NCBI RefSeq assembly: GCF_024868665.1
Contig: NC_079898.1
Location: 24,227,191-24,291,190, forward strand
Direction of reading: 5' to 3'
DNA from: Triplophysa rosa
Taxonomy: Eukaryota; Chordata; Actinopteri; Cypriniformes; Nemacheilidae
DNA length: 64,000 bases
Shown here piece by piece: positions 24,372 through 36,540 of this stretch (position 1 is its first letter; the number at the start of each line of letters is the position of its first letter). The notes under the pieces are model-generated. The model made no database searches. It was given only the letters and a program-made list of their open reading frames with translations, and was not told the origin of the DNA. Made by a program: the position numbers and the translations under genes.

Positions 24372-24903
24372 CACTGTAAAAAATGCTAGGTTTCAACCCA
24401 GGTTTGGGTCAAAAATGGACCAACCATTGGGTTTCACATTAGAAACATTTTCTGGGCTAATTTACCCCAGTGACTAGGGGCCTCATTTCTAAATGTTTAA
24501 AATGCTTTAAAATGTATAAAAATCCACTGCAACATTCATATTTATAAAACAGTCTTTGACGGTGAAAAGTGCTTAGCGCCACATCAGGGTCTGAGCAGAC
24601 GTTACGCACGTGTGCTTGTTCGAGTGCTTCATGTTTTTTGAAATATAAACTATTCCTGCCGCTCGTAAAGGATTTGGACATTAAAGCTGTTCTTTTATGT
24701 CAATGACTTTAATTAAATTTCAAGATCATTTCCATTTATAGATTTCACATCTGAAAGAGAGGCGGTCGTTCTATGAATCACACGTGATGTACGCACTTTG
24801 AGAAAAGATCGTAAAATTTACGCAGCATTTTATAAATGAGGCCCGTGGGTTCATCCCGTTTGACCCAACACTGGTTGAAAATCACCCAGCACTTTTTAGA
24901 GTC
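24372..24903. mobile_element. Outer MITE (CACTGTAAAAAATGCTAGGT family) split by another element
   Basis: The left half, CACTGTAAAAAATGCTAGGT then AACCCAGGTTTGGGTC, ends near 24476. The right half resumes at 24846 with TTTGACCCAACACTGG and ends ATCACCCAGCACTTTTTAGA. The two halves are inverted-repeat partners of one foldback element. Confidence 0.65.
24477..24845. mobile_element. Inner MITE (GGGGCCTCATTT ends) nested in 24372-24903
   Basis: The ends GGGGCCTCATTTCTAAATG and CATTTTATAAATGAGGCCCG are inverted copies. The interior has no coding capacity. No clear target duplication was found. Confidence 0.65.
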
Positions 24904-25409
24904 TGAGTGTGTTTGGAAGTGCCAGATGCTTATGCGTTTCCTAATGATAATCTCCTGTATCGTGATGTTTAAACTGACTCCACTTTGAGGAAAAGCAGTT
25001 GCACTTTCCATGTTTAAACCCATTATCAGTTTTATATTTAATGGCTGTGTTTTACCAAAGTGAAGGAGCAAGAAGTTTTTTAAAGGTCTGAGAAAATCAC
25101 AGATTCAAAAGCTGTAATTCTGTGAGAGGAGATGAAAAACAGAATTTTGTTGTGTTCATGTGTAACCTGGGAGACCTCTAAACACAGCTTTAAATCGTGA
25201 TATTTTTTGATATTTGCTCTCTCTCTCCGTTCCTCTAATTCACTCTTGCTCTTTGTCTTTCAAGTTTTCACTCTTAATTTGTTTTATTCTTATGAGTCTC
25301 TTTCTCATTAAGCCAGAGTTACGTTTTGGACACATACCAATTTTTTATTATCACTCATTTTTACTAAAGCAATTAAAGTCTTTTTGAATGTAAATTATTT
25401 ACTGTCAAC

Positions 25410-27350
25410 CTGGTGTCACGCCAAAGCGTGTAACACCGAGCATTCACTCGAAAATGCGTTTCACGATTTGCCTCCTCTAGACTTAAACATGACACGCTCT
25501 GTTCTTTGCACGTGTAAAACTGAAACGATTTTATAAATATGTATTATTTGTACTGATATATAAAACAATAGATATTTTAGAGCACTTAACCCCACTCCTA
25601 CCCTAAACCTCAACGATAAAAAAAACACGCAACAAGCACGGGCATTTATTAAAACACACAGCAAAAACTGTATAAAAACAATACGAACAGGTCACGTTGT
25701 ATTTTTTTTAATTTGATTTATTTAACAATAAAAATTAAAACAAGTACAATCCAGCCCAAAAAATCAATTCATAAACATTTAAAAAAACTGTCGAGGATAG
25801 AAAACACAAAAAAGCCAAAGGCTTATTTCCATTGTGGTCCTCGGTATTCAAAAATGGATGAGCAGTTCATAATGGGAGTGAAATCAACAACACACATCAG
25901 CATATCACATAATAACTTCTAAAAACATAGTTAAAAAAGCCATTTCTTAACTTCTCTTCTCAAAGGACCTTCTTCTTGAGTTTGTTTTAAACAATCAGGC
26001 AATTCATTCCAATACAAAAAATAATTCTTCCCAATTAAACTCTTAAACCGACACAAGTATATATTATTTATCCTTGCCCTTGTAGAAAAACCATGAACAT
26101 CTCTTACAAAAACATAGTAGTCATACAAGTACTTGGAACATTTCATCATCAACTTCATCATCAATCAAAAATTACCCCTTTGTCCACTTTTAAAAACCCT
26201 ATTTCCCTAAAATGATTATTATTCAAATGCATTCGTGGATGTAGACTCAGAATAATTCTACACAACTTGTTCTGAGCAGTCTGTAGTTTACTTTTGACTC
26301 GTTTCGTAGAGCCACTATACCAGAAAGTTGCCGCATAATCATAATGTGCTTGCACTAATGCACCAGCTAACATTTTTAAGGTTTGTTTATCTAAGTAAGC
26401 AACCTGTCTTGCTTAGAATTTTATTCGATTACATACTTTAGAATAAACTACAACAGCCATGCTATCCCCTGTCAATTTATTATCGAAAGTACATCCTAAG
26501 TATTGCACTTCTTGTTTAGAAGTAATAGTCAAATCTCCAACCCTTCTAATTTGGAACATTTTCTCAATTTAGCCGCAGAACCAAATAAAAACAGCTTATT
26601 TTGAAAAAAAAAACAATTGGATACTTCCGCAATCTCTCTACTTAGCTCACTTTCTATTATTTCTTTCCTCTCATCAGTAACAATTATTGTAGCATCAACA
26701 GCATATAATAAAAGGTGGCTAGAACAGGCCATTTTTAGATAAATTCCGAGTCTTTTATAGCCATACGATTGCGTGAACACACTACCGCGTTCCACGAATG
26801 CACGCAGTGGCGTATACGCTCAAGTTTAGCACGTGACGCAATCGGAGCAGGACAGCCAATGGTATTTCATAACGTAAGCGAACAAAATGATGCAACCAGT
26901 CACAAGACACACGGGAGCCAATGCCATTTCACAATCGAAGCTAACGTTCCGGCAGCAATTTTTTAAATTGTACGCAACCAGAACCGATTTTACGGCAGAC
27001 AGAGAAGGTTCTTTGGCATCGGAACGCTTGGAATAATTGCACTTTTTGAATAAATAGCATCTGTAGCCGTATCTGCCTGTTATGTGTTGTATTTTATATT
27101 ATATAATATACAAACTGTTAGGTTTAGGTGTAGGGGTGGGGTCAGGTTACGTGCTAAAATGTGTCTAAAGTGTGCGCACAAAGTAACAAACGTACACAAA
27201 ATACCATGTACACCAGTACACGTCATGAATTATAATAAGATTAGAAAATCGCCCCGTTCCACCTCCATACATGCGTGTCATGTTCACGCCTAGAGGAGGC
27301 AAAGCATGACACTGAGACGCATGTGTAGCCAGGTTTCTTCTACCCTTCAA
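25410..27350. mobile_element. Foldback element with arms 25410-25500 and 27270-27350
   Basis: The left arm contains TTGCCTCCTCTAGACTTAAA then CATGACACGC. The right arm, reverse-complemented, reads TTGCCTCCTCTAGGCGTGAA then CATGACACGC. Between them lie a LINE relic and telomere-like tracts (CCACTCCTACCCTAAACC at about 25591 and TTAGGTTTAGGTGTAGGGG at 27119), themselves inverted partners. Confidence 0.5.
25700..26795 (-). pseudogene. LINE reverse transcriptase relic, third type
   Basis: Three minus-strand frames together cover the C-terminal half of a reverse transcriptase: SSHLLLYAVDATIIVTDER (catalytic YADD changed to YAVD), then LAGALVQAHYDYAATFWYS, LQTAQNKLCRIILSLHPRMH, and RVKDVHG-like and NYFLYWNELPDCLK motifs. 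The endonuclease and the front of the polymerase are missing. Stops and at least one frameshift separate the parts. The 3' end is an AT-rich tract near 25700. It differs from the other LINEs here. The clade is not certain. Confidence 0.75.
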
Positions 27351-28380
27351 AATGCGCAAATTGAAATAGCGCATTGAAAATACGCCCAATGGAAACACGT
27401 CAATTTTCTCAAAAACTCCCATGTATCGCAAAAAAGTTCTCATGCTCGTATGAGGTGTTTTTTCAAGCAATACGATAAAAGCATATTTCGCAAAACTGCA
27501 ATGGAAACACTTTTTGTCGTATTTACAAGTCACATGGCATATGAAAAAGTCACGTGACCATTGTATGTTTTGGTAGAACATTTGGAAAGATAGGATGTAA
27601 GGAATTCACATTAAGTAATATCCCAGATAGCACAATCCATCTGGTTTACGTCTATTTGACGTCTGCATTTACATCTGCAAGACATCTTAAATACATAGTT
27701 TGCTCATCTGCAATACGTCTCGGAGACGTCTGAACGTCTGTAATACATCTGCTAAAGATCTGGAGATCTGCTGCTTAAAACATCTGCTAAACATCTTAGA
27801 AAGAGCTGTTGTACATCCATTCTAAATCATAAACATCTTACAGACATCTTCTAGATGTCTATATGATGTCTGACCGCAGACATCTCCGAGACGTATTGCA
27901 GATGAGCAAACGATGTATTGTAGATGTCTTGCAGATGTAAATGCAGATGTCAAATAGACGTAAACCAGATGCATGTGTGCTATCAGGGATCTCATATGAT
28001 GGCCCAAATGCAGGAAAATGAGTGAGTGCAGTATGGAGATTAGGAACAGTGAGGTAGTATGACATTTCTCTTCACTCTTTCATCACAGTAGGTGGAACTA
28101 TGCACTAAAGTTTGTTTGCAACCTGCCATAAAATGTACAAAGAAGAAGTACGGTCAGAATGACTTATCGCGAGTAGAATCAAAATACACTTTAATCGCAT
28201 AACATAATGTAATCGAAACATTCCGCGATATTGTTTTAATCGACATGTAGAAAACATCGCTTAAATTTTGCGCAAATCTGTAATGGAAACCTGGCTTATG
28301 AAGGTGGAGTAACGTTAGCAGAACAGGGCGATTTTCTAATGTTTTTATAATTCATGACTTGTACTGTTGTACATGGCATG
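27183..28380. mobile_element. Large inverted-repeat DNA element
   Basis: Outer arms: 27183-27262 reverse-complemented carries GGGGCGATTTTCTAATCTTA then TAATTCATGACGTGTACTGG, matched at 28322-28368 by GGGCGATTTTCTAATGTTTT then TAATTCATGACTTGTACTG. Inner arms AGCCAGGTTTC...GCGCAAA (27328) and its inverted partner (about 28270-28300) agree too. No transposase is visible. A second MITE sits inside at 27621-27990. Confidence 0.6.
27621..27990. mobile_element. Long-hairpin MITE (TCCCAGATAGCAC ends)
   Basis: The ends TCCCAGATAGCAC and GTGTGCTATCAGGGA are inverted. The following TGGTTTACGTCTATTTGACG then TCTGCATTTACATCTGCA is fully mirrored on the right side, giving arms well over 100 bases. The interior is dominated by (A/C)CATCT and ACGTCT hexamer-like units. 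Confidence 0.75.
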
Positions 28381-28586
28381 ATACTGGGTTGGCACTGTAG
28401 GAACAAAAACGTTAAACAAATCTATCTTCTAAACTATTTCTACAAAACTATTTTAGATTTTTCAGTGTAACCACTCATAACCTAGATTACAGCTCTGCAC
28501 ACCTCAGGCATTCTCTCAGACGGCTTCATAAGATTCATACTGTTTCATTAAACTCTATTGGTTTTCCCATGTATGCTGCTTTTCCA

Positions 28587-28839
28587 TAAAGGGATTGTTC
28601 AACCAAAAATAAAGATTCTAACATCATTTATTCGCCCTCATGTTATTTAAAACCCGTGTATGACTGTTTCTTCTGTGGAACACAAGATATTTTGAGAAAC
28701 GTCTCAGTGGTTTTGTGTTCATACAAAAGAAGTCAATGGGTGGCAAATGTTGTTTGGTTATCGACATTCTTCAAAATATCTTCTTTTGTGTTCTGCAGAT
28801 GAAAGAAAGTCATACATGACGTGATGAGGTAATGATTCA
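28587..28839. mobile_element. Angel-like MITE copy
   Basis: Arms with ATAAAGGGATTGTTCAACC, GAACACAAGATATTTTGAGA and the inverted TCAAAATATCTTCTTTTGTG. Degraded ends. Confidence 0.7.
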
Positions 28840-29589
28840 CACACACACAAACCTTTAGATCAAACGTTTTTAAACTCTCGGCAATGTAGACGTTTGGTGC
28901 ACTGGAACTGTAGTTTATCTCAATTTAATCTGTAACAGGTCTCTCTGAAGCAGACGTTCTTGATCAATTCATGAGGAGTCAGAAAGTAATATTACTTCAT
29001 CTGCGTTGGACAAAGTACAGCTACAAGAAATGACATTCAACCCCATTGAAAATTCAACTGGAATTTTGTGTAAGTATCATCTGCATCCCACAATCAATTT
29101 ATAATCCAATATCCTCACCAAAAGAAAAGTGTAAATTGTGAGTCTGATTGATTAAACATCAGTTAAGAGCATACAGCACACGGAAACCGCTTCAGGGGGA
29201 GTAAAAATTCGATTAGACTGTTTATTTTGTGGGATTTAAGTCTTTCTTCTCAGCTACCTGCACATTATAGCCGCTGATATTTTTGAGAGGACAGACACAG
29301 ACTATAAAACATACAATATTTATTACTCCCAGGTCTTTTATTTTGAAGGGCAGATTGATGTTTATGGCAGAGACAAAAAGGATCAATAAATAATGACTCA
29401 GTATGTCTACAGATTCTTGAAACTATAGCACTTGAGTCATATGGACATTCTTTAGGTTAGTGATACTTTTTAAATTCACTTTTATGGAAACGATGAGAGG
29501 GAGTACATACATTGTTTTTGGGTGAACTGTGCCTTTAAAAGCATCTAGTTCTGGCTGAGTATGATGTGCTATGAAGTCCTCTGCAGCGT

Positions 29590-29900
29590 CTCTGTGAAAA
29601 TGTCAACTTTAGATGGTGTCATCTTAGAGTTTAGCCGAGTAAATCCCTCTCTCAGATAGCCCACTTCAGGCTTTACACCAAACCTCTGGGCCAATCTGTG
29701 CGATGTGAGGAAAATACCAAGCCGCTAATTAACGAAAGCTATCTTGGCTATGATTTGGAAATAAACTCTAATTTAGTCCTGAAAGCAATTAAGCGAGTCT
29801 GTAATGGTAAAACAAATGATAGCAGAAGGTTAATGGGAAGGGAATTAAAATTCAGATTACGCTGATTAAAGCCAACTGTCATGTGGTCAGACGGAAGCGA
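29590..29900. other. Possible conserved non-coding element
   Basis: Unique sequence with homeobox-type cores: GCCGCTAATTAACGAAAGCT, GTAATGGTAAAACAAATGAT, GGTTAATGGGAAGGGAATTA. Non-coding in all frames and free of known repeat ends. Resemblance to vertebrate enhancers is an inference. Confidence 0.3.
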
Positions 29901-30184
29901 AGAGAAGTGAGAGAACCCAACACACTTACAGGAAACTGAGCAGCTACTGTTATACTAGTTATTAAATAATAGTTTGCCTAAATAATGGAAATTCTCTCAT
30001 AATTTACCCTCACGTATATGATCTCTTTTCCAGCATGTTATCTTCTTGAATGAAATTGAACTCCAGTTGAATTAATTTCTTCTGAGTTAAAAGAACAGGT
30101 TTGTGAGAGAAAACAATATTTTGAGCTTATATTATTACTTTTTGTTTGCGTTTTGAGATTTCATAGAAAATTTACAACTCAAAA

Positions 30185-30560
30185 GCTGTGTCTCGTTTCG
30201 GAAGGCTGTGCCGTCGTGTCTTCCGGAGGTCACATCCTCTGAAGGATGCGGTATACGGAGGATCCTCAATTTAGAATTACATGAGACGTCCTTCGTAGGA
30301 AAAACTGGCAGAAAAGGAAACAGGAAGTACCTAAACAATGCCAAAAGAGTTAAACAAATTTGATGTAGGATATAGAAAGTAATTAGTAATAAGTAATTAA
30401 ATGCTTTTTGGAGAGAGTAATTTGTACAGTAATCTAATTACACTGTTGAATATGTAATTAGTAACTAGTAGTTCATTACTTTTTCAGAGTAACTTACCCA
30501 ACACTGTCGACGACGTATGCAGCCTTCGAATGCAACCTCCGGAGAATGCATCTTTCTGAA
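30185..30560. mobile_element. MITE interrupted by a second element
   Basis: The left arm around 30187 (GCTGTGTCTCGTTTCGGAAG) with CCTTCCGAAGGATG-type motifs is partly mirrored near 30510-30550 (GCAGCCTTCGAATGCAACCT). Between them, about 30375-30510, lies a fish repeat whose minus-strand end reads AGTGTTGGGTAAGTTACTCT then GAAAAAGTAATGAACTA. Boundaries are approximate. Confidence 0.5.
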
Positions 30561-30734
30561 AAGAGACAAAGCTACAATTAATCCAATACTTTTACCCCTA
30601 ATTTTCAGACTTTCTCAGTGTTTGGGGTTTCGAAAGAAACACAATTTTAAAGTTTGTTGATCTCAGCTTTCAGCTAATGCAGCACAAAAAAAAAACACCC
30701 ATTTACAAGTGAAACAGGAAATTTGTGACCAACA

Positions 30735-31075
30735 CTATATATTCAGTGTGAAAGATTGAGAGAATGCAAAGACAGTCAAAAGTGGTGGAAAAAAGATTAA
30801 TCTATCATACATGTACATTTACAAATACATGTAAAAACCTCTTTGCAGTATTCCATATATGCAAACAAACATTGCATCTTGTTTTTGTTACCAGTTTACC
30901 CTTTCGGATTTTCTGCGGATACATGCAAATAAATAACATTGTTTTCATTTGAAATTTGGGAGAAATCATCTCCAGAATGAAACAAAAATGAAATTTAGAA
31001 ATAGTCAATTTAGAAAAACTGAAAATTATTTAGGAGTGGTCTCTTCATTTTTTCCACGGCTGTATGAGAAACACT
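30735..31075. mobile_element. Tc1/mariner-like MITE
   Basis: The right end, GGAGTGGTCTCTTCATTTTT then CCACGGCTGTATG, is the type found at termini of fish Tc1/mariner derivatives. The left end is less clear. Non-coding. A relative lies at 55655-56172. Confidence 0.45.
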
Positions 31076-32462
31076 CCACAACCATATACTGTAAGTGATG
31101 ATGAATACCTAACTTTACAGGGTTTATTTTAGACTGTAAATATTGTACCATGACTATATTCACAATATACTGTAGAATAACCTTTCAAAACTAATAGAAA
31201 GAAATGCTAGAGTTGATCTGGCATGACTGTGTTCAGCTAATGGTACAGTATACAGCTCAATCTTTTATTCATGGAAGTTTTACAATAGTTCAAATGCAGT
31301 TGTGTTCAGCACATGGTGTTCATAGAGCACAGTTCCTATTTGCACGCATGCGTACAGAAACGTACTCATTCTTCACATGCTTAGAGAGCATCTTAAGTAT
31401 GGGCCCATTGTAAGTGAAAAATGTTTGCATCATTGTGTGCATCTCGTCCACTAAAGTCCTCTTGAAATCTATGAAGACATTATGGGGTGAAGGTTGAAGT
31501 CTAACCCTAGAAAACAGAAATGAGGACATTTTCCATTATTCAAGATTTTGTGTGCCGAGTTAAACTAACAGGCACTTAGTTTTTGAGTTTGGGTCAAGGG
31601 GTCTTTCCTCAATTCTGTGGTCATTTCTGAGGCTGTACTTTTATGGCATTTAGCCGCTGCCCTGTGAAGTATCCGCCTGTCTCTGTTATTGAGCTTTGAC
31701 ATGTGACCACAGCTTCTCTATTTACAATGTGTCTGGGGACTACGGCTGTCAGCGTTACCTCAGTCAACTGATAGAAATCCAATCCAATGCTACAGTATCA
31801 GCACACACCGCTACAACATCCCATCCGGCTCTTAATGCCATATCAGGTTTCCCAATATCACTCGACCTCTGACCTTCGAGACCTTTCTCATATCAACAGT
31901 ACAGAATTATGCTGAATTTTTTTATAGGGTTTTATCTTTATTATTTAATTTGCACGCTTACAGATAATCTCCTGGGTGGAAACTATGCAAACTGTTTTCG
32001 CTGATGTCAAAGTTTGACTAACTTAGCTCGCTTCTGCAACATTTCTCTCCGGCATTCCTCCACCCATCACCATTATTCTCTATAATTCATTAGATCCAGA
32101 ACTAAACTGAGACTGAGCTGAGCTCTACGTTACAGAAAACTTGCTAAATGTGTTTACCCGATCACGCTGGCAGATTATATAAGCGTGCATACACACGTAA
32201 GAGAAAGATAAAAATGCAAATAAATGTCCACCAGACCTTAACTTGGGTCACTTTTTGTGGGTGCAAAAGGAAAACCGATATTGCGTTTGTTTAGCATTTG
32301 GAACAGTCTGATGGGATCAGGGTGCACATAACTATTGTCAGAAGTCATAAAGGAGGGTTTCTTTCAAGCTAAGAAAGCAAAGAGCTATAAATGGCAAAAC
32401 CTGATTGTTCTATAAAACATTGGATTAAAATATAACCATCCTCACAGATATACACTCTAAAA
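31076..32462. other. Intergenic sequence
   Basis: No gene or clear repeat. The frame at 31204-31413 has no domain. Confidence 0.4.
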
Positions 32463-33385
32463 AATTATTCATGTGGCTTAGTAAATATCACAAAAATAAA
32501 CATTAACTTCATAAAATCTTTTAAAATCATTTAAAGGGGTCATATGACACGGCTAAAACGAATATTATGGTTTGTTTTAGATGTAATGCAATGTGTATAC
32601 ACGATTTAAGGTTCAAAAACGCTGTATTTTCCACACATCGTGCATGTTTGTATCTCCTCTTTGCCCCGCCTCTCTGAAACGCACAGATTTTTTACAAAGA
32701 TCATCGCTCTGAAAAGCGAGGTGTGCTATGATTGGCCAGTTCACCAGTGCGTAGTGATTGGTGGAATACTGCAAGCGTGTGAGGGAAATGTAACGCCTCT
32801 TACCATATTTGGAACATCAGGTTCCTCTTCAATTGTACTGACAGGTACGCCCACCTTACTTGCATATACATTTGGGCGGTCTTAGTCAAATCAGACCACC
32901 AACTGACGTAGATTTGTGGGGGTGTGGTTACACGAGGCGTTTCAGGCAGGTCTGGGTGAGCATTCGCTTTTAGATAGAATGCATCTTTTGTTCCCACACT
33001 TCAATATTTGGAAATTTTGGGCAACAAAATTTATACATTTTATATACATTTTTTGGGCAACTTATAAAACACCAAAAACAAAGAAAAACACGTATTCGCG
33101 CCATATGACCCCTTTAACTGATTTTTCTCAGTAGGACACAAAAATCCAACAGTTAATTTCTCTAAAATGTACATGTTATTGAAGTTAATTTAATGAAAAA
33201 GTAAGTATTTAATTAACAAATTATATTTTTAATATACACTTAATATTTTTGGTGAATTCTAATAGAAATATTTGAGTTACTCAGATTTACTTAATTATTT
33301 TACTTACATTTACACAATTTAAACAGCTTTCAAATTTTCATTTTTTTTTTTTGCGTAAATTGTTTCTCCTAAAATAACCGTGAGT
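32463..33385. mobile_element. Outer MITE (ATGTGGCTTAGTAAATATCA family), interrupted
   Basis: It shares a long similarity with 39603-39975, including TGTGGCTTAGTAAATATCAC, AAAAATCCAACAGTTAATTT and TTGAGTTACTCAGATT. Here the copy is split by a separate TTAA-flanked element at 32531-33117 that is absent from the other copy. Confidence 0.7.
32531..33117. mobile_element. Nested TTAA MITE (AAAGGGGTCATATGA ends)
   Basis: TTAA at 32531-32534 is followed by AGGGGTCATATGAC. The right end is CATATGACCCC then TTTAA (TTAA at 33114-33117). This is a perfect TTAA target duplication with about 15-bp inverted ends, as for piggyBac- or Kolobok-type elements. The interior includes CATGTTTGTATCTCCTCTTT and TGATTGGCCAGTTCACCAG. 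No intact frame. Confidence 0.85.
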
Positions 33386-33834
33386 GTACTTCAATCATTA
33401 GCACAGGTTTTAGTTTAAAAAAATGATGAGTTTTTACCATGCAAACATACTTTTAAGTTTTCTTTAAATTCTGATTTCTCAAAAGATTGAGTAGACGAAT
33501 ATGGCAAATATGACTCTTTTGTCAGTATAAGTCAAGTATGCTGTACTTAAGAGTCATTTTAAGTAGACTGAAAGTCTTTTTTATATTTCAGTGGCATTTT
33601 TGGAAATGTGCCCAAACGCAGCGAGTTTGTGTGATGTGATGATTTCTTTCCATGTTCTTTAAAATACTCACGATAACAATATGTATAAATAAATCAAATG
33701 CTGTGAGTTTGCTAATTCATAACTCTAATGGATGTCAGAATGTAATTTAGTTTAATGCAGCACATTCCACAAATGTAATTTACATGGCAATTAGCTTATA
33801 TAACACTTACTAATGGTGTCTCAAATATTTACAT

Positions 33835-33930
33835 TATGCATTCATTCATTTAGCAGATGTGTGTTTTGTTTTTTTGAGCAACATACAAATGAGGAATATA
33901 AAAACAGAGACAAGGTAGACCGTAACGTGA
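33835..33930 (-). mobile_element. L2-type LINE tail fragment
   Basis: It contains ATTCATTCATTTAGCAGATG and ACATACAAATGAGGAATATA, the inverted 3' end of fish L2-like elements, with an altered middle. Confidence 0.5.
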
Positions 33931-34069
33931 GGATTTCTCTGAAAAGTATAAAGCATTGTATGAGCTGGCTACAGCTGCCATGGTTATTAGATAATGTACA
34001 AAAACATCCCTTTTAAATACTTCATTTTTCAAGGACAGTAACAGCAAAGCTTTAGTTTTGTCAGGTCAG

Positions 34070-34127
34070 TTCATTTACCTTTATGCATTTGGCAAGAGCT
34101 TTTATCCAAAGCGACTAAGGGGTGTTT
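34070..34127 (-). mobile_element. L2-type LINE tail fragment
   Basis: On the minus strand it reads GTCGCTTTGGATAAAAGCTC then TTGCCAAATGC, the same 3' tail as the LINEs at 17551 and 44852, standing alone. Confidence 0.75.
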
Positions 34128-35018
34128 TAGCTCTACATTTTTGTGCGTTCCCTGAGAACTCAATAAATTGAGCTGAAGGAACATTAAATAACGCAAAAAA
34201 ATACAGCATGTTGTATACTGAGACATATTTACCCAAAACAACAACTTAAATATTCATGACACAATTCTATAGCCAGCACATAAACGTCGGATTAAGCATT
34301 GAGAAATACCACATGCTGAAGTGGCACAAATGCTTGGCTAATTCACCTGTGAGAACATTAAACTTTACGTTCTCAACAGAACAGATGCCGCGTGCTATCC
34401 TGCGAGAAACCAGAAAGAATTTACCGCCGCAAAAACAGAGCAGCGTTTCAAAGCAAATAGCTTTTTTATTTACCACCCAGCTCTATCAGTCTCACAATCT
34501 TTAATTGCATTTTTACGGCATGGACGAAGAGCAATCAGCAGAAACCAAAGCGAAAACAATAAATAGTGTAAGGTAGGGAAAAAAACAGTGGGAACGTTCA
34601 CTTTACACCTCCGCATGAAGCAGCTGCTTCTTGTTTTCTCACAATTTATCAATCAAAATCCAATCAGTCCACAGACTCTCTGCATTTCTGAGAACTGCTC
34701 TCATCCGGCATTCTACAAACCCCCGTTTCTTTACTAGTGCAACGTTTTAAACCTGCTGATGCTGTTCTGAGGACCAAAGGCTGATGGTAAAAACCAATCA
34801 AGCATAATATTGCAGTCATGTCAAACATGATATAAAGTTGTATGTTCTGGACAAAGCATCGACTAATATGTAAACACTTAAGTCTTCTAATGTTTTAAAA
34901 ACCAAGTCAAATCATTTCTGTATAAATCAAGTAAATAAATAATGTTTGGGTAATCTATTAGAAATGCAAATATCATCAAAATAAATGTACATTTAAGGAC
35001 TTATGTATCTGTCATCAG

Positions 35019-35186
35019 ATGTGGAGATGGTACCCGAAGAGATGATGGGACTTTACACCAACACGGTTGGTTTAGAAGGTCTTGGGTCTACAGTTAAAAA
35101 ACAGAAGCAGTCCTCTGACAGATGTGCTGAAGAGACCATCATCCAGCACTTCACACAGTATGTGACATTTAGAGATCCACAGAAAG
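35019..35186 (+). CDS. Candidate internal exon, phase 1-1, unknown protein
   Basis: A 168-nt open stretch lies between an acceptor (TATCTGTCATCAG) and a donor (AAAG|GTTAGA). It starts and ends in phase 1, as symmetric exons often do. The peptide reads DVEMVPEEMMGLYTNTVGLE, then GLGSTVKKQKQSSDRCAEET, then IIQHFTQYVTFRDPQK: soluble, well mixed, unlike repeat translation. I do not recognise the family and see no partner exon nearby. It could be an isolated exon of a large-intron gene or a decayed copy. The acceptor's pyrimidine tract is only moderate. Confidence 0.35.
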
Positions 35187-35518
35187 GTTAGACTTTCAAA
35201 CACACACACACACCTGTGAGTCTCTCTATCATCTGTTGTGATTATTTTATCATTATTTCAGCAAACTCTTGTTCACAAACCTCCACTGTCTCTCTCACAG
35301 CTATGATTCAAAGAGCATGTATGGCCATGATAAACAATGATATATGTGGTGATATGTGTACAGTAGTTCCCAACCCGTGTTTATCGAACGATAACCATTT
35401 ACAAACAACTGTATCTCTGCCTTAGGACAACTGACTACCATAGTAAGACTACCATAGTGAGACAATGGTAAATTTGTGTTTACTGTGGTTTTACTTGAAA
35501 TATCATGGTTAAACTATG

Positions 35519-35861
35519 GTTAAAGGGAAATTCTGTCACGAATTACTCTCCCTCAAGTTCCAAAGCTGTATGAATTTCTTTGTTCTGTTGAACACAAAGA
35601 AATATATTCAGAAGAATGTTAGCAACTGAGATTTCTGGGGGAGTAGTCAAAGGTACCCCAGAACGGTTTGTTTTCCTAAATGCTTTAAACTACAGTATCT
35701 CATTTTGTGTTTTACAGACAGGAACATATTTTCTTCTACTATTGTAGTCAATGGTTCCCCAGAAATCTCAGTTGCTAACATTTTTCCAAATGTCAGGTTT
35801 GGAACAACTATAGAGAATGAGTAATTCACGATTTTCGTTTTTCGGTGAACTGTCCCTTTAA
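35519..35861. mobile_element. Angel-like MITE with both TTAA ends
   Basis: TTAAAGGGAAATTCTGTCAC opens it and GGTGAACTGTCCCTTTAA closes it. Inner arms CTGAGATTTCTGGGGGAG and GGTTCCCCAGAAATCTCAG are inverted. It is the cleanest copy by its TTAA flanks, although its first arm has lost the TAGTTCACCC segment. Confidence 0.8.
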
Positions 35862-36254
35862 TTTTCATAAGGACTGAGAAACTTGCGACTTCTGAAGAGA
35901 GTCTTACCATACTTTTCAATAAAGAAATACACACAACAATGAAGCCTTGACTCAACTCAACGCTTTTCTCGCATCGCCATCAATCCCACAATTCAACTTG
36001 ACAGTGCCACAATCGGCTTCCAGAATTCCTTTTATAAAATAATATTATTAATAATAAAAGATATATTATTGTTAAATATCATATAAAATAATATATATAA
36101 TAGTTAACAATAATTGTTTTGTTTAATATACTGTGTGTTTGAGCCCGCAGAGATGGGGTACAGAAGGCTATGTATTGTTTGGAGGGGTAGCCCATTGTAC
36201 CAAGTTTGAGAAGCACAGGTGTACAACAATGTGTAGAAGTATTTTATCTTTGTG

Positions 36255-36540
36255 TCCCAATGGTTGCTGTAAAAAAATGTGTTAACTCAACTTAACCATT
36301 TTTAGTTATCTTTTTGCTTTGACTCAGTTAAGTTTTATTTACTTAATCTTCCAAGTATTTCAACTTAAAAAGTTGACATAACAATTTTTTTGGCCCAACA
36401 ACTTTTGTCAAGTTACCTGGACTTACAAAGTTTAGTTGAAATAAAGTAGCACTAAAAATTAAGTTCATTCAACTTAAATTATCTTATTTTACTAACTAGC
36501 ACATTTAGCTAAATTAATAAAAGGACTTTATTGTAAAGTG
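36255..36540. mobile_element. MITE fragment (TTAACTCAACTTAA family)
   Basis: Repeated AACTTAA / TTAAGTT motifs around GCTGTAAAAAAATGTGTTAA and AAAAATTAAGTTCATTCAAC mark a common fish repeat. A weaker relative is at 45080-45260. Confidence 0.5.
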
